Positions 45,599 through 56,980 of a stretch of 64,000 bases of DNA are shown here, piece by piece; position 1 is the stretch's first letter; every line of letters starts with the position of its first letter. Origin of the DNA: Profundibacter amoris. Lineage in GTDB: Bacteria; Pseudomonadota; Alphaproteobacteria; Rhodobacterales; Rhodobacteraceae. A program made the position numbers and the translations under genes. Below the pieces are notes generated by a model that ran no database searches, was not told where the DNA came from, and saw only the letters and a list, made by a program, of their open reading frames with translations. The DNA lies in the NCBI RefSeq assembly GCF_003544895.1, contig NZ_CP032125.1, positions 3,052,001 to 3,116,000 of the forward strand. The letters run 5' to 3'.

Positions 45599-46719
45599 TA
45601 CGGGTTGTCGTAACAGGCGCGGCAGGGTTGATCGGCTGGCACGCCTGCGCGCGCCTGCACGCCGAAAACTGTGCGGCCGGTTTCAAAGGAAATCCAAACC
45701 CCTATGACATTATACCGCTGGACCACGCCGGATTTGACGACGATACCCAATTGCAAAACGCACTTGCCGGTGCCGATGCGGTGTTGCATTTCGCCGGTGT
45801 GAACCGCGCAGCCGATGACGTGGTAGAAGCCGCCAATCCGGCCATTGCCGAACGGATGATCGCGGCTTGTCAGGCGGTGGATGCGAAGCCCCATATCGTA
45901 TATGCAAATTCGACCCACGCGGGGTCGGACACCCCCTATGGGCGCTCGAAAAAACGGGCTGCCGAAATTCTGGCGCAAAGTAGCCGCGCGTTTACCGATC
46001 TGGTTTTGCCGCACATTTTTGGCGAAACCGCACGCCCGTTCTACAACAACGTCACCGCGACCCTGATCCACCAGTTGGTCAACAACAAAACGCCCGAGGT
46101 CAATCCCGATGGCAAGGTGCAACTGCTCCATGCAGGCGTGGCGGCGCAAACGGCTATTGATGCTGTCATCAACCGCACCACCGGCCAGATAACCCCTACC
46201 CCGCAACCCATGACCATTCCGGCGCTGCTGGCAAAATTGCAGGGGTTCCATGACAGCTATCAGGCCAATATCTATCCCGATCTGACGGATGCATTTGATC
46301 TGGCCCTGTTCAACACTTACCGCGCGGCGACCTATCCTGACGGCTGGCCCCGCCCGCTGAAACTGAACACCGACAGCCGCGGCACCCTGTTTGAAGCCGT
46401 CAAAGGCGGCGGCGGCGGACAGGTGTTTTTGTCAACCACCAAACCGGGCGTCACCCGTGGCGACCATTTCCACCTGAACAAGGTCGAGCGGTTTTTGGTG
46501 ATACAGGGCGACGCCATGGTCAGAGTGCGCAAGGTGCTGGACAATACCGTTTGGGAATACCGCGTTTGCGGCGACGCCCCTGCACCGGTCGACATGCCGA
46601 CCCTGCACACCCATTCGATCGAAAACATCGGCAAGGGCGATCTGTTGACCCTGTTCTGGACCCATGATCTGTTTGATCCGGCCAATCCCGACACCTATGC
46701 AGACAAGGTTTTACCATGA
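45595..46719 (+). CDS. CapF/FnlB/WbjC-like reductase-epimerase with cupin domain
   Basis: 374 residues. Second step of UDP-L-FucNAc synthesis: epimerises C3 and reduces C4. N-terminal SDR half (VVVTGAAGLIGWHACARL, HFAGVNRA, TPYGRSKKRAAE with YGRSK) and a C-terminal cupin half with metal ligands in GVTRGDHFHLNKVERFLVIQGDAMVRVRK and the later PTLHTHSIENIG. This fusion is unique to CapF and relatives. Overlaps the flanking genes by 4 bases each. Confidence 0.95.
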   Translation: MIRVVVTGAAGLIGWHACARLHAENCAAGFKGNPNPYDIIPLDHAGFDDDTQLQNALAGADAVLHFAGVNRAADDVVEAANPAIAERMIAACQAVDAKPHIVYANSTHAGSDTPYGRSKKRAAEILAQSSRAFTDLVLPHIFGETARPFYNNVTATLIHQLVNNKTPEVNPDGKVQLLHAGVAAQTAIDAVINRTTGQITPTPQPMTIPALLAKLQGFHDSYQANIYPDLTDAFDLALFNTYRAATYPDGWPRPLKLNTDSRGTLFEAVKGGGGGQVFLSTTKPGVTRGDHFHLNKVERFLVIQGDAMVRVRKVLDNTVWEYRVCGDAPAPVDMPTLHTHSIENIGKGDLLTLFWTHDLFDPANPDTYADKVLP

Positions 46720-47876
46720 GCAAATCAAACAAACTGAAGGTCATGACGATCCTTGGCACCCGCCCCGAAATCATCCGGCTGTCACGGGTCATGGACCGGC
46801 TGGACCGCTATTGCGACCATATCATCGTGCATACGGGGCAGAACTGGGATTACGAGCTGAACGAAGTGTTCTTTGAAGATCTGGGCGTGCGCAAACCCGA
46901 CCATTTTCTGGGGGTTGGCGGTGGCAGCCTTGGGGAAACGCTGGGCGGTATTTTGCAGAAAACCGAACAGGTGCTGGAACAGGAAAAGCCCGACGCGGTG
47001 GTGATCCTTGGCGATACCAATTCGGCCATTTCCGCGATCATGGCGCGGCGTCTGAAAATTCCGGTCTATCACATGGAGGCCGGCAACCGGTCATTCGACC
47101 GCAACGTGCCCGAAGAAACCAACCGCCGTCTGGTGGACCACATCGCCGATTTCAATCTGGTCTATACCGAACACGCCCGCCGGCACCTGTTGGCCGAAGG
47201 GCTGGAACACCGGCGGATCACCCTGACCGGCAGCCCGATGCGCGAAGTTCTGGAACATTACCGCGACAGGATCGAGGCATCGGACATTCTGGCAAAGCTG
47301 GAACTGGAGCGTGGCAAATATTTCATCGTATCCCTGCACCGCGAGGAAAATGTAGACAACGCCGCAAGGCTGACATCACTGGTGGAAACCCTGAACGCGC
47401 TGGCGGATCAATACGCATTTCCCGTTATCGTTTCGACCCACCCGCGCACCCGCAAACGGCTGGACGCGCTGGGCTTGTCGCTTCATCCGCTGGTCAAGGA
47501 TGCAAAACCGTTCGGGTTTCATGATTACAACCATCTGCAAATGAACGCGTTTTGTGCCGTGTCCGACAGTGGCACGATTGCCGAAGAGGCCTCGATCCTC
47601 GGCTTTCCCGCGATCACCCCGCGAGATGCCATTGAACGTCCCGAAGCGCTGGATGTGGGATGTATCATCATGACAGGGCTGGATCGTGATACGATGCTGG
47701 ACAGCATCGCCGCTATCACCTGCAGCTTTGCGGCGCGCGAACAATCCGGCCAACCCCACCCCGTTCCAGCCGATTACTGCATCACCAACACATCGGAACG
47801 GGTGGTCAACCTGCTGCTGGGCACCGCACGTCTGTCAAACCGGTGGGACGGCATTCGCGATAACCGAACCGAATGA
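46716..47876 (+). CDS. UDP-N-acetylglucosamine 2-epimerase family (CapG/FnlC/WbjD)
   Basis: 386 residues. Third step: epimerises C2 to give UDP-L-FucNAc. Non-hydrolysing 2-epimerase motifs: TILGTRPEIIRLSRVM, HTGQNWDYELNEVFF, HMEAGNRSFDRNVPEETNRR and VSDSGTIAEEASILGFPAI. The N-terminal GTRPEI and the EAGNR form, rather than EAGLR of WecB, agree with CapG. Completes the CapEFG set. Confidence 0.95.
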   Translation: MSKSNKLKVMTILGTRPEIIRLSRVMDRLDRYCDHIIVHTGQNWDYELNEVFFEDLGVRKPDHFLGVGGGSLGETLGGILQKTEQVLEQEKPDAVVILGDTNSAISAIMARRLKIPVYHMEAGNRSFDRNVPEETNRRLVDHIADFNLVYTEHARRHLLAEGLEHRRITLTGSPMREVLEHYRDRIEASDILAKLELERGKYFIVSLHREENVDNAARLTSLVETLNALADQYAFPVIVSTHPRTRKRLDALGLSLHPLVKDAKPFGFHDYNHLQMNAFCAVSDSGTIAEEASILGFPAITPRDAIERPEALDVGCIIMTGLDRDTMLDSIAAITCSFAAREQSGQPHPVPADYCITNTSERVVNLLLGTARLSNRWDGIRDNRTE

Positions 47877-49027
47877 CCGCCCCGCAAAAGATCATCTGCT
47901 TTTTGTTCGACCCCAACATCGGCGGGCCGACGATCCGTGCGCGCAGCGTTTATCAGCAGATGATGGCGCAGGGTTTCGACATCCGCGTGGCCTTTCCCAA
48001 AGGCGAAGGAACCGCCGCCGCTTATCTGGCCGAAAAGCACATACCGGTTGATCAACTGGCCATTTCCAAACCGGTCATGCCCCGCAAAGTGGGTGCTTTC
48101 CTAAAGTTCGCCCTCGGCTCTCCGCTGGCCCTGTTCCGGGTTGTTCGCTATCTGCGGCGGGAAAAGCCGGATGTCATTCATGTGAACGGCGCCTTTGATA
48201 CCCTTCCCGCCATCGCCGGGCGGCTGGCAGGGGTTCCGGTTGTCTGGCATCTGAATGATACGGTTTTCGGCCCCCGATTGTCCGGCATATTGGGGCGATT
48301 GGTGCGGCTGGTTGCCAGTGAAATTGTCATTGCCGCCACCCGCGTCGGGGAACATTATGGTGTCATGGGGGCCAATCCACGCGTGATCTTTGCGCCGGTG
48401 GATGTGCACCGCTTCAAGGCGCGGGACACCGGCAAAGTGCCGGGCCAGAACCCAAAGCTGACGCTTGTCGGTAACTGGAACTGGATCAAGGGGCATGATC
48501 GTTTCATTGATGTTTTACTGGACCTGAAACAACAGGGCATAGCGACCCGCGGCATTGCCGCCGGTGGTTTTCTGGACGGGCAACGCGCCTATTGGGAACC
48601 CCTGCTGGACCGGATCAAAACCAATGGGCTGACCGACAGTTTCAAGGCCCCCGGCTTTGTCAAAGACACCGTTGGTCTGCTGACCGGTAGCGATCTGCTG
48701 CTGCTGACCTCGCATTCCGAGGCCAGCCCGATGTCGTTGCTGGAAGCAATGTCCATCGGCCTGCCGGTGGTCAGTTTCGATGTTGGCGGGGCAAAGGAAA
48801 TGCTGGGACAGGGGGATGGCGCGGCTGGCATTGTCGTGCCAAACGGCGACACAAAGGCAATGGCAAATGCTGTCGCAACCCTGCTGGATGACACAAACCT
48901 TTATCAACAAATGGCGCAAAACGGCCAACGGCGGGCACGCGACAAATTCTCGCTTGAAACCTGTATAGAACGGCATATAGCGGCCTATGAGGCCGCAGTG
49001 CAAAGCAAGAGTAGGACAGTAAAATGA
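47873..49027 (+). CDS. Glycosyltransferase, GT4 family
   Basis: 384 residues, GT-B fold. N-terminal GGPTIRARSVYQQMMAQGFDI, then HVNGAFDTLPAIAGRLAGVPVVWHLND in pieces, and the C-terminal donor site SHSEASPMSLLEAMSIGLPVVSFDVGGAKEML, with the EX7E-type pattern SEASPMSLLE. Adds one sugar to the lipid-linked repeat unit; which one cannot be read from sequence. Overlaps its neighbours by 4 bases on both sides. Confidence 0.9.
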   Translation: MTAPQKIICFLFDPNIGGPTIRARSVYQQMMAQGFDIRVAFPKGEGTAAAYLAEKHIPVDQLAISKPVMPRKVGAFLKFALGSPLALFRVVRYLRREKPDVIHVNGAFDTLPAIAGRLAGVPVVWHLNDTVFGPRLSGILGRLVRLVASEIVIAATRVGEHYGVMGANPRVIFAPVDVHRFKARDTGKVPGQNPKLTLVGNWNWIKGHDRFIDVLLDLKQQGIATRGIAAGGFLDGQRAYWEPLLDRIKTNGLTDSFKAPGFVKDTVGLLTGSDLLLLTSHSEASPMSLLEAMSIGLPVVSFDVGGAKEMLGQGDGAAGIVVPNGDTKAMANAVATLLDDTNLYQQMAQNGQRRARDKFSLETCIERHIAAYEAAVQSKSRTVK

Positions 49028-49998
49028 AGTGGATTATCACCGGCGGGTGCGGATTTATCGGCCGCGCCCTGATCCGGCACCTGAATTCCGAAGGCGGCCA
49101 CAAGATCAGGGTCTATGACAACCTGAGCGTCGGAACCCGCGATGATCTTGCCGGCGAAGCGCCCTTTGTCGAACTGCCAGATGACAACCTGTCCGACTGG
49201 TCTGCCGATCTGGCCCTGATAAAAGGCGACATTCTGGAGGCCGACCATCTGCGCGCTGCTGCTGCCGGTGCCGATATTCTGATCCATCTGGCCGCAAACA
49301 CCGGCGTTGCCCCCTCGGTCGAGGATCCCTATAGCGACTGCCACACCAATGTCATGGGCACCCTGAATGCGCTCGAGGCCTGCCGCCACGAAAACCTGAA
49401 CCGGATGGTTTTTGCATCCTCCGGCGCGCCGCTCGGGGTTCAGACCCCTCCCTTGCACGAGGAAATGGCCGCGCACCCTGCATCACCCTATGGCGCCTCG
49501 AAACTGGCGGGCGAGGGGTATTGCTCGGCCTATTTTCATTGCTACGGAGTTGAGTCAGTGGTGTTGCGGTTTGGCAATGTTTATGGCGAAGGCTCGACCC
49601 GCAAGGCCTCGGTTGTGGCGAAATTCATCAAGCTGGCGATGGCCGGTGAAACGCTGGAAATCTATGGCGATGGTTCGCAAACCCGCGACTTTATCTATAT
49701 CGGCGATCTGATCCGTGCGGTTTATGCCGCCGCGACCACCCCCGGTGTTGGCGGGGAAACCTTCCAGATTGCCACCTCGGCGGAAACAACCGTGGGCGCG
49801 CTGACCGAACGACTGGTCGCCGCCATCCAAGAGGTCACAGGCATCGAACCAAAGTGGATCAACGGGGAACAAAGGGCCGGTGACGTGGCCCGCAACTTTT
49901 CGGACACCAGCAAAGCGGCGGCCCAATTGAACTGGACGCCAAAGATGGATCTGGACGAAGGGTTGCGCCGCACCGTGCGCTTTTTTGCAGAACAATGA
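49024..49998 (+). CDS. NAD-dependent epimerase/dehydratase (UDP-sugar 4-epimerase-like)
   Basis: 324 residues. Extended SDR: IITGGCGFIGRALIRHL, HLAANTGVAPSVEDPYSD, ASSGAPLGVQ, catalytic YGASK and RFGNVYGEGS. The GGCGFIG start and SSGAP-type variation are like UDP-glucose/GlcNAc 4-epimerases (GalE, WbpP) of polysaccharide loci. It makes one more sugar donor; the exact substrate is not decided. 37 bases before the sulfoquinovose-synthase-like gene. Confidence 0.88.
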   Translation: MKWIITGGCGFIGRALIRHLNSEGGHKIRVYDNLSVGTRDDLAGEAPFVELPDDNLSDWSADLALIKGDILEADHLRAAAAGADILIHLAANTGVAPSVEDPYSDCHTNVMGTLNALEACRHENLNRMVFASSGAPLGVQTPPLHEEMAAHPASPYGASKLAGEGYCSAYFHCYGVESVVLRFGNVYGEGSTRKASVVAKFIKLAMAGETLEIYGDGSQTRDFIYIGDLIRAVYAAATTPGVGGETFQIATSAETTVGALTERLVAAIQEVTGIEPKWINGEQRAGDVARNFSDTSKAAAQLNWTPKMDLDEGLRRTVRFFAEQ

Positions 49999-50035
49999 TT
50001 GTTCGTCTAGTTTATGTAGTTTGAAGGAGTGACCA

Positions 50036-51184
50036 ATGAAAGTTCTTATTCTGGGCGGAGATGGCTATCTGGGATGGCCGACAGCAATGGATTTTGCCGC
50101 TGCCGGGCATGATGTCACCGTTATCGACAATTATCTTCGCCGGATCATCGCCGAGGAAACCGACAGCGAAGCCCTGCTTCCTACCCCGACATTGACACAG
50201 CGGGCGGCGATATTTGCTGCATTGACCGGCAAGAAAATCACCGTGCGTATTGGTGATCTGGCGGACCCGGACATTATGATGGATGTGGTCAGGGATACAG
50301 CCCCCGATACGATCATCCACTATGCCGAACAGCCCTCGGCCCCCTATTCGATGCGCGGGTTCCCCGAGGCGCGCCGCACCTTCAAGAACAATCTGGATGT
50401 TACATTCAACTGCATCTGGGCGATGCTGGAACACGCCCCCAAGGCACATCTGGTCAAGCTGGGTACGATGGGCGAATACGGCACACCCAATATCGACATC
50501 GAAGAAGGCTGGATCGACATTGACCACAAGGGGCGTTCAGGCCGTTTTTTGTTCCCCCGCGCCGCCGGATCGCTTTACCATACAACCAAGGTGCTGGATA
50601 CCGATCTGCTGTGGTTCTATGTGCGCACCTATGGTCTGCGCGTGACAGACCTGATGCAGGGGCCGGTTTACGGGCTGTCGACAGATCAGGCCGATCTGGA
50701 TCCGGCCCTAAGCCCGAATTTCCACTATGACGACATATTCGGAACCGTGGTAAACCGTTTTCTGGTTCAGGCCGTGGCGGATATTCCGCTGACCGTTTAT
50801 GGCGGCGGTGGACAGACCCGTGGCTATCTGAACCTGCGCGACACCCTGCAATGCGTGCGCCTTGCTGCGGATAATCCCGCTGACGAAGGCGAATTGAAGA
50901 TTTTCAACCAGTTGACCGAAACCTTCACCGTCAACGAACTGGCCGACAAGGTGAAAAAAGTGGGGGATGGCATGGGCCTGAATGTCCAGATCAAATCCAT
51001 CCCGAACCCTCGCAAGGAACTGGAAGAGCATTACTATAACCCCGTCCATACCGGCCTGATCGAGATGGGGCTGGAGCCACATTATATGACCGATGATGTG
51101 GTTGCCGCGATGCTGGAACGTATCATCGCCGCAAAAGGCAAGATCGACACAAACCGCATTATGCCAAGGGTAAGCTGGAAATGA
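50036..51184 (+). CDS. UDP-sulfoquinovose synthase-like (SQD1/SqdB family)
   Basis: 382 residues matching the SQD1 family along the whole length. Seen: LGGDGYLGWPTA (start of the NAD fold), LTGKKITVRIGDL, HYAEQPSAPYSM, KLGTMGEYGTPNIDIEEG (Thr144), catalytic Tyr181-x3-Lys185 in YHTTK, YGGGGQTRGYLNLRDT, NQLTETFTVNELA, NPRKELEEHYYNPVHTGLIEMGLEPHY and the ending IMPRVSWK. SQD1 adds sulfite to UDP-glucose to make UDP-sulfoquinovose, normally for sulfolipid. Here the gene sits among polysaccharide genes, with no sqdC/sqdX-type sulfolipid partner nearby, so a sulfonated sugar in the polysaccharide is a real possibility. A different acceptor nucleophile cannot be excluded. Confidence 0.87.
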   Translation: MKVLILGGDGYLGWPTAMDFAAAGHDVTVIDNYLRRIIAEETDSEALLPTPTLTQRAAIFAALTGKKITVRIGDLADPDIMMDVVRDTAPDTIIHYAEQPSAPYSMRGFPEARRTFKNNLDVTFNCIWAMLEHAPKAHLVKLGTMGEYGTPNIDIEEGWIDIDHKGRSGRFLFPRAAGSLYHTTKVLDTDLLWFYVRTYGLRVTDLMQGPVYGLSTDQADLDPALSPNFHYDDIFGTVVNRFLVQAVADIPLTVYGGGGQTRGYLNLRDTLQCVRLAADNPADEGELKIFNQLTETFTVNELADKVKKVGDGMGLNVQIKSIPNPRKELEEHYYNPVHTGLIEMGLEPHYMTDDVVAAMLERIIAAKGKIDTNRIMPRVSWK

Positions 51185-52194
51185 GTATTTGTAAAAACTT
51201 CAAGGGCCGCAGCGTCCTGATCACCGGGGCCTGCGGAACTGTTGGCGCCGAACTGACCCGTCAGGTTCTGGAAGCGGGGGCCGAACGGATCGTTTGTGTC
51301 GACAACAACGAAACCGAGCTTTTCTTTTTGCAGGAAAAATACAAAGCCGGCGGGGCCGTCAAATGCTATCTGGCGGATATCCGTGACCGCGAGGCCCTGA
51401 CACAACGGATGCAGGGGGTCGAAATTGTTCTGCACGCTGCCGCGTTGAAACATGTCGGTCTATGCGAAGACAGCCCCGCGCAAGCTATCCGCACAAATAT
51501 CGAAGGCACACAGAACGTCATTGATGCGGCCCTTGCCAATCGGGTTGAACGGGTGATTTTCACATCGTCCGACAAGGCGGTGAACCCGACCAACGTTATG
51601 GGCACATCCAAACTGATGGGTGAACGGCTGATGACTGCGGCCAGCCTGAACAACCGCAATTGCGAAACGGTTTTCGCCTCGACACGCTTTGGCAATGTGC
51701 TGGGATCACGCGGCTCGGTCGTGCCCCTGTTCAAACGCCAGATCGAATCCGGCGGGCCAGTCACCCTGACCGACCCCAGCATGACCCGTTTCATCATGAC
51801 ACTGGAAGAGGCGGTCAAACTGGTCTTGCAATCCGCCTTTATGGCAACCGGTGGCGAAGTGTTCGTTACCAAAATGCCCGTTGCCCGAATTGAAGATATT
51901 GCATCCCACATGGTGCAGGCATTAAGCGGCGACAACCCCGTCAAGATTACGGAAATCGGCGCCAAACCCGGCGAGAAAATGTACGAAGAACTGATGAACG
52001 ACGAAGAGGTCCGCCGGACATGGGAAACCGGTGATTTCTTTGTTGTGCTGCCCGCGCTGGCCGGAGATTACGAGGAACTCTATCCAATCTCGGTTGGGCG
52101 TCAAAAGGCAGACAGGCCGTATAATTCATCGGTGGAACCGGCAATGACAGCCGATGAGTTGGCCAAGTATTTCACCGAAAAACAAATCCTTTGA
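51181..52194 (+). CDS. Short CapD/PseB-like nucleotide-sugar dehydratase
   Basis: 337 residues, the soluble version of the 4,6-dehydratase family. Motifs: LITGACGTVGAELTRQVLEAGAE, HAAALKHVGLCEDSPAQAIRTNIEGTQNV, SSDKAVNPTNVMGTSKLMGER and GSRGSVVPLFKRQIESGGPVTLTDPSMTRF. No membrane helices. It presumably makes a 4-keto-6-deoxy UDP-HexNAc. Having this along with the CapE-like and long CapD-like enzymes suggests at least two 6-deoxy sugars in the repeat unit. Overlaps the SQD1-like gene by 4 bases. Confidence 0.9.
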   Translation: MSICKNFKGRSVLITGACGTVGAELTRQVLEAGAERIVCVDNNETELFFLQEKYKAGGAVKCYLADIRDREALTQRMQGVEIVLHAAALKHVGLCEDSPAQAIRTNIEGTQNVIDAALANRVERVIFTSSDKAVNPTNVMGTSKLMGERLMTAASLNNRNCETVFASTRFGNVLGSRGSVVPLFKRQIESGGPVTLTDPSMTRFIMTLEEAVKLVLQSAFMATGGEVFVTKMPVARIEDIASHMVQALSGDNPVKITEIGAKPGEKMYEELMNDEEVRRTWETGDFFVVLPALAGDYEELYPISVGRQKADRPYNSSVEPAMTADELAKYFTEKQIL

Positions 52195-52323
52195 ACTGAA
52201 CTGTGTGTAACCTGATGGCACTGGTATGCGGCAAATAGAACCTGTCATTTCTCAACCTCCCGTTTTCGGGTGGGGACCAGCCATGTCTTGCGGTGATTTG
52301 TTGCCTTCGGATAGGCCTTTGCA

Positions 52324-53592
52324 ATGAAGATTGCCGCCCTACCGATCAGTTTTATCGCGGCCTTTCTTGCACGGGCGGCCGCCGCTTTCGGGGGCCTTGC
52401 CCTGAGTGTGATCATTGCCAGGCTGAATGGTGTTTCCGAAATGGGCGCCTTCGCCTTTGCGTTGTCGGTTTTGCATTTCTCTATGATTTTCTCCCGATAC
52501 GGGTTGGATATGGTGTTGACCCGCACCGTGGCGCGGGGGGCAAAAGGAAACATGCTACCGGTGCTGCACCGGTATCTGAAACGCATAATCACAGCATCGC
52601 TTGTTGTTCTGGTTGCCGTGCTGATCATCGGCAAACTGGCAGGAATTTCCCAAAGCCGTATGGAAGTGCTGCGCCTGCTCATGTTGGGATTGCCGTTTCT
52701 TGTCGGGGTTTCGCTATTTGTCGGGTATCTGAAAGGCGCCGGACACCCCGCGATTGCGGCCCTGTGCGAAACAGGTGGGCTGGCGGGCCTGACCACTGTT
52801 GCCATTGCCCTGATGTATTGGTCCGTCGGGCCGGTTTCGATCATTGCCATTTCTGTTTTATACACAGTGATCTGTTTGATCGTTTTCACGGCGCTATTCT
52901 TTCTGGTGCGCAGAATGGAACGCCACAACACTCCGGAAACTCCTGTGCAACAGGCGCAATCCACCGAAGGTGCAAAGTGGTTCTGGATCGTTGCCAATGC
53001 GGTTTTTCTTAGTCAGGCGGGGGCGTTGGTCATAGGCGGCATGGTTCTAAGTGACATTGATGTCGGCCATCTTCGCCTTGCCGAACGTCTGGGTCTGATG
53101 GCAGGCTTTGCCCTGACCGTCACAGACCCCGTGGTCGCCCGTTTCTTTGCGCGGGATCACGGGAACCGCATATTGCTGAAACGGCATTTCATGCTTGCAT
53201 CGGGGTTCGCCACCCTTTTCGCCCTGACAATTTCCATCATCATAATCTTTTTTAACGACAGATTGCTGGACCTTGTGGGCGGGGATGCCGAAATTGGCCG
53301 CACATTGTTGTATGTTTATCTGGCGGGCAGTGTTTTCAACGCAATGACCGGCACCTCCAGTATGCTTCTTTCCATGACAGGGAACGAAAAATTCCTGATG
53401 CGCACGGTAGTCATGACGTTCCTGCTGGCCATGCCGTCCTATTATTTTGGTGGGCTTGCCGGTGGCGCGATGGGGTTTGCCATCGCCTATCTGTTGATAC
53501 TGGTTCTGAAGAATTCGATCATCTTCTTGCGTGTTCTGCAAATCCTGTCCGGACCTGGGGCGGATATGGACCCCGACCGCAAAAACGGCTAG
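52324..53592 (+). CDS. Wzx-like polysaccharide flippase
   Basis: 422 residues, about 12 membrane helices, MOP-superfamily (polysaccharide transporter). N-terminal SFIAAFLARAAAAFGGLALSVIIARLNGVSEMGAFAFALSV and RYGLDMVLTRTVARG are typical of O-antigen flippases; the pattern repeats in the second half (FMTGTSSMLLSMTGNEKF). Moves the lipid-linked repeat unit to the periplasm. 129 bases after the dehydratase gene and 8 bases before the polymerase gene. Confidence 0.88.
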   Translation: MKIAALPISFIAAFLARAAAAFGGLALSVIIARLNGVSEMGAFAFALSVLHFSMIFSRYGLDMVLTRTVARGAKGNMLPVLHRYLKRIITASLVVLVAVLIIGKLAGISQSRMEVLRLLMLGLPFLVGVSLFVGYLKGAGHPAIAALCETGGLAGLTTVAIALMYWSVGPVSIIAISVLYTVICLIVFTALFFLVRRMERHNTPETPVQQAQSTEGAKWFWIVANAVFLSQAGALVIGGMVLSDIDVGHLRLAERLGLMAGFALTVTDPVVARFFARDHGNRILLKRHFMLASGFATLFALTISIIIIFFNDRLLDLVGGDAEIGRTLLYVYLAGSVFNAMTGTSSMLLSMTGNEKFLMRTVVMTFLLAMPSYYFGGLAGGAMGFAIAYLLILVLKNSIIFLRVLQILSGPGADMDPDRKNG

Positions 53593-53600
53593 GCCAAGGC

Positions 53601-54953
53601 ATGGAATACCCCGTTGACCATAATTCAGCAGCCCCGCAATCAGGCAAGGGACGCCCCCTTCGCGATCTGACCGTTCTTGCCGTTTTTGCAATAACCTATC
53701 TGGCGCCAATCCTCGTTTCCTTCTTTCTGGAAGGGTCGGCATCATCCAGAACCTATTTCCTGATCCTGACCGTAACGCTGGCGGCATCCTCGGTCTATAT
53801 ACTGTCAAGGGGGGGCATTACGCTGGTGTTCTATTTCCAGCTTTTGTCATTCGCCCTTTTCGCCTACGGGCTTCAGCAGATTATCGGTGCCACTTTTGTT
53901 TTGGGCAACCAGCTTTCGGAAATATCGACAACCGCCTTTTTTGTCTTTTTCCTGCATATCATTTTCTGCATTATCGGGTTTCGTATAACCCGCCGCCCGG
54001 TCCTTCGCCCGCCTGCGAAACAAACCCGAAAACCGAATTTGCTATATGTCTCGGCCGGATGTGCACTGGTTGTCGCTCTGGCCTTTATTATCATCGGGCC
54101 AATGCCGTATCTGTCATCCAGAACCGAAATATATTTGCTTGATAACGGGGCCAATGCGGGGTCAAGCATTCTGGAATACTGGTCAAAGATTGTCTTCTTT
54201 TTTGCCGCGATTGCTTCGCTTCGCACCTCGAACAAATTCAAGGCGCCCCGCCTTGCCACCTGGGTCCTGATCGGGATCGCCATTGCTATTGCCAACCCTG
54301 TCAACACACCGCGCTACATCAGTATTACCGCGCTTATGGTGTTTGGTATGATCTGGCTATTACTAAGCCCGATAAGACGCAATATCCGGCTGGTGGTCGG
54401 GTTGCTTCCCCTATTGCTGGCCGTGGTGCAACCCCTGACATCCCTGATGCGCAGCGGTCTGGAAAACCTGAGCTTTGCAAACGCAATGGGGCTGTATAGC
54501 TCGATCGAGTTTTCAAGCTTTGAGGTTTTCCTGAATACCGTTCGGATCTATCAGGGCAGTTCCGGCATTTCAAACTATTCCCTAAGCGCGATATTCATCT
54601 TTATCCCCCGTTCGATCTGGCCGGGCAAAGCCGAAGGGATCGGAGTTGAAGTGGCCGAGCAAAGCGGTTTTACCTTTCTCAACACCGCCCTGCCTTCGTT
54701 CGCTAATTTCTATGTGGACTACGGGTTTATCGGAATTATCATCGGCAGTCTGATCGTCGGTGCCCTGTTGCGTCGATTTGATCTGCCCAAACTAAACGCC
54801 TTTTCCTTTACCAACCGTCGGCAAATGTATTCCATCATCCTGTTTGCCCTGATCCCGATCTTTGCGCGTGGCGATTTTTCGTCCGTGGCTATCGCCGCCT
54901 ACCCAATGCTATTCGCTTACGAGTATGTCCGGTTTCTGGCGCGCTTGCGTTAA
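53601..54953 (+). CDS. Wzy-like polysaccharide repeat-unit polymerase
   Basis: 450 residues, 10-12 membrane helices, with the large periplasmic loop near residues 310-370 (EVFLNTVRIYQGSSGISNYSLSAIFIFIPRSIWPGKAEGIGVEVAEQSG), as in O-antigen/EPS polymerases (EpsG/WzyE-type). Sequence is divergent, as is usual for Wzy, so the call rests on topology and on its position right after the flippase. Ends 14 bases from the convergent sensor kinase gene. Confidence 0.82.
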   Translation: MEYPVDHNSAAPQSGKGRPLRDLTVLAVFAITYLAPILVSFFLEGSASSRTYFLILTVTLAASSVYILSRGGITLVFYFQLLSFALFAYGLQQIIGATFVLGNQLSEISTTAFFVFFLHIIFCIIGFRITRRPVLRPPAKQTRKPNLLYVSAGCALVVALAFIIIGPMPYLSSRTEIYLLDNGANAGSSILEYWSKIVFFFAAIASLRTSNKFKAPRLATWVLIGIAIAIANPVNTPRYISITALMVFGMIWLLLSPIRRNIRLVVGLLPLLLAVVQPLTSLMRSGLENLSFANAMGLYSSIEFSSFEVFLNTVRIYQGSSGISNYSLSAIFIFIPRSIWPGKAEGIGVEVAEQSGFTFLNTALPSFANFYVDYGFIGIIIGSLIVGALLRRFDLPKLNAFSFTNRRQMYSIILFALIPIFARGDFSSVAIAAYPMLFAYEYVRFLARLR

Positions 54954-54967
54954 CCGCAACCATCCGG

Positions 54968-56972
<2,005 letters not shown>

Positions 56973-56980
<8 letters not shown>

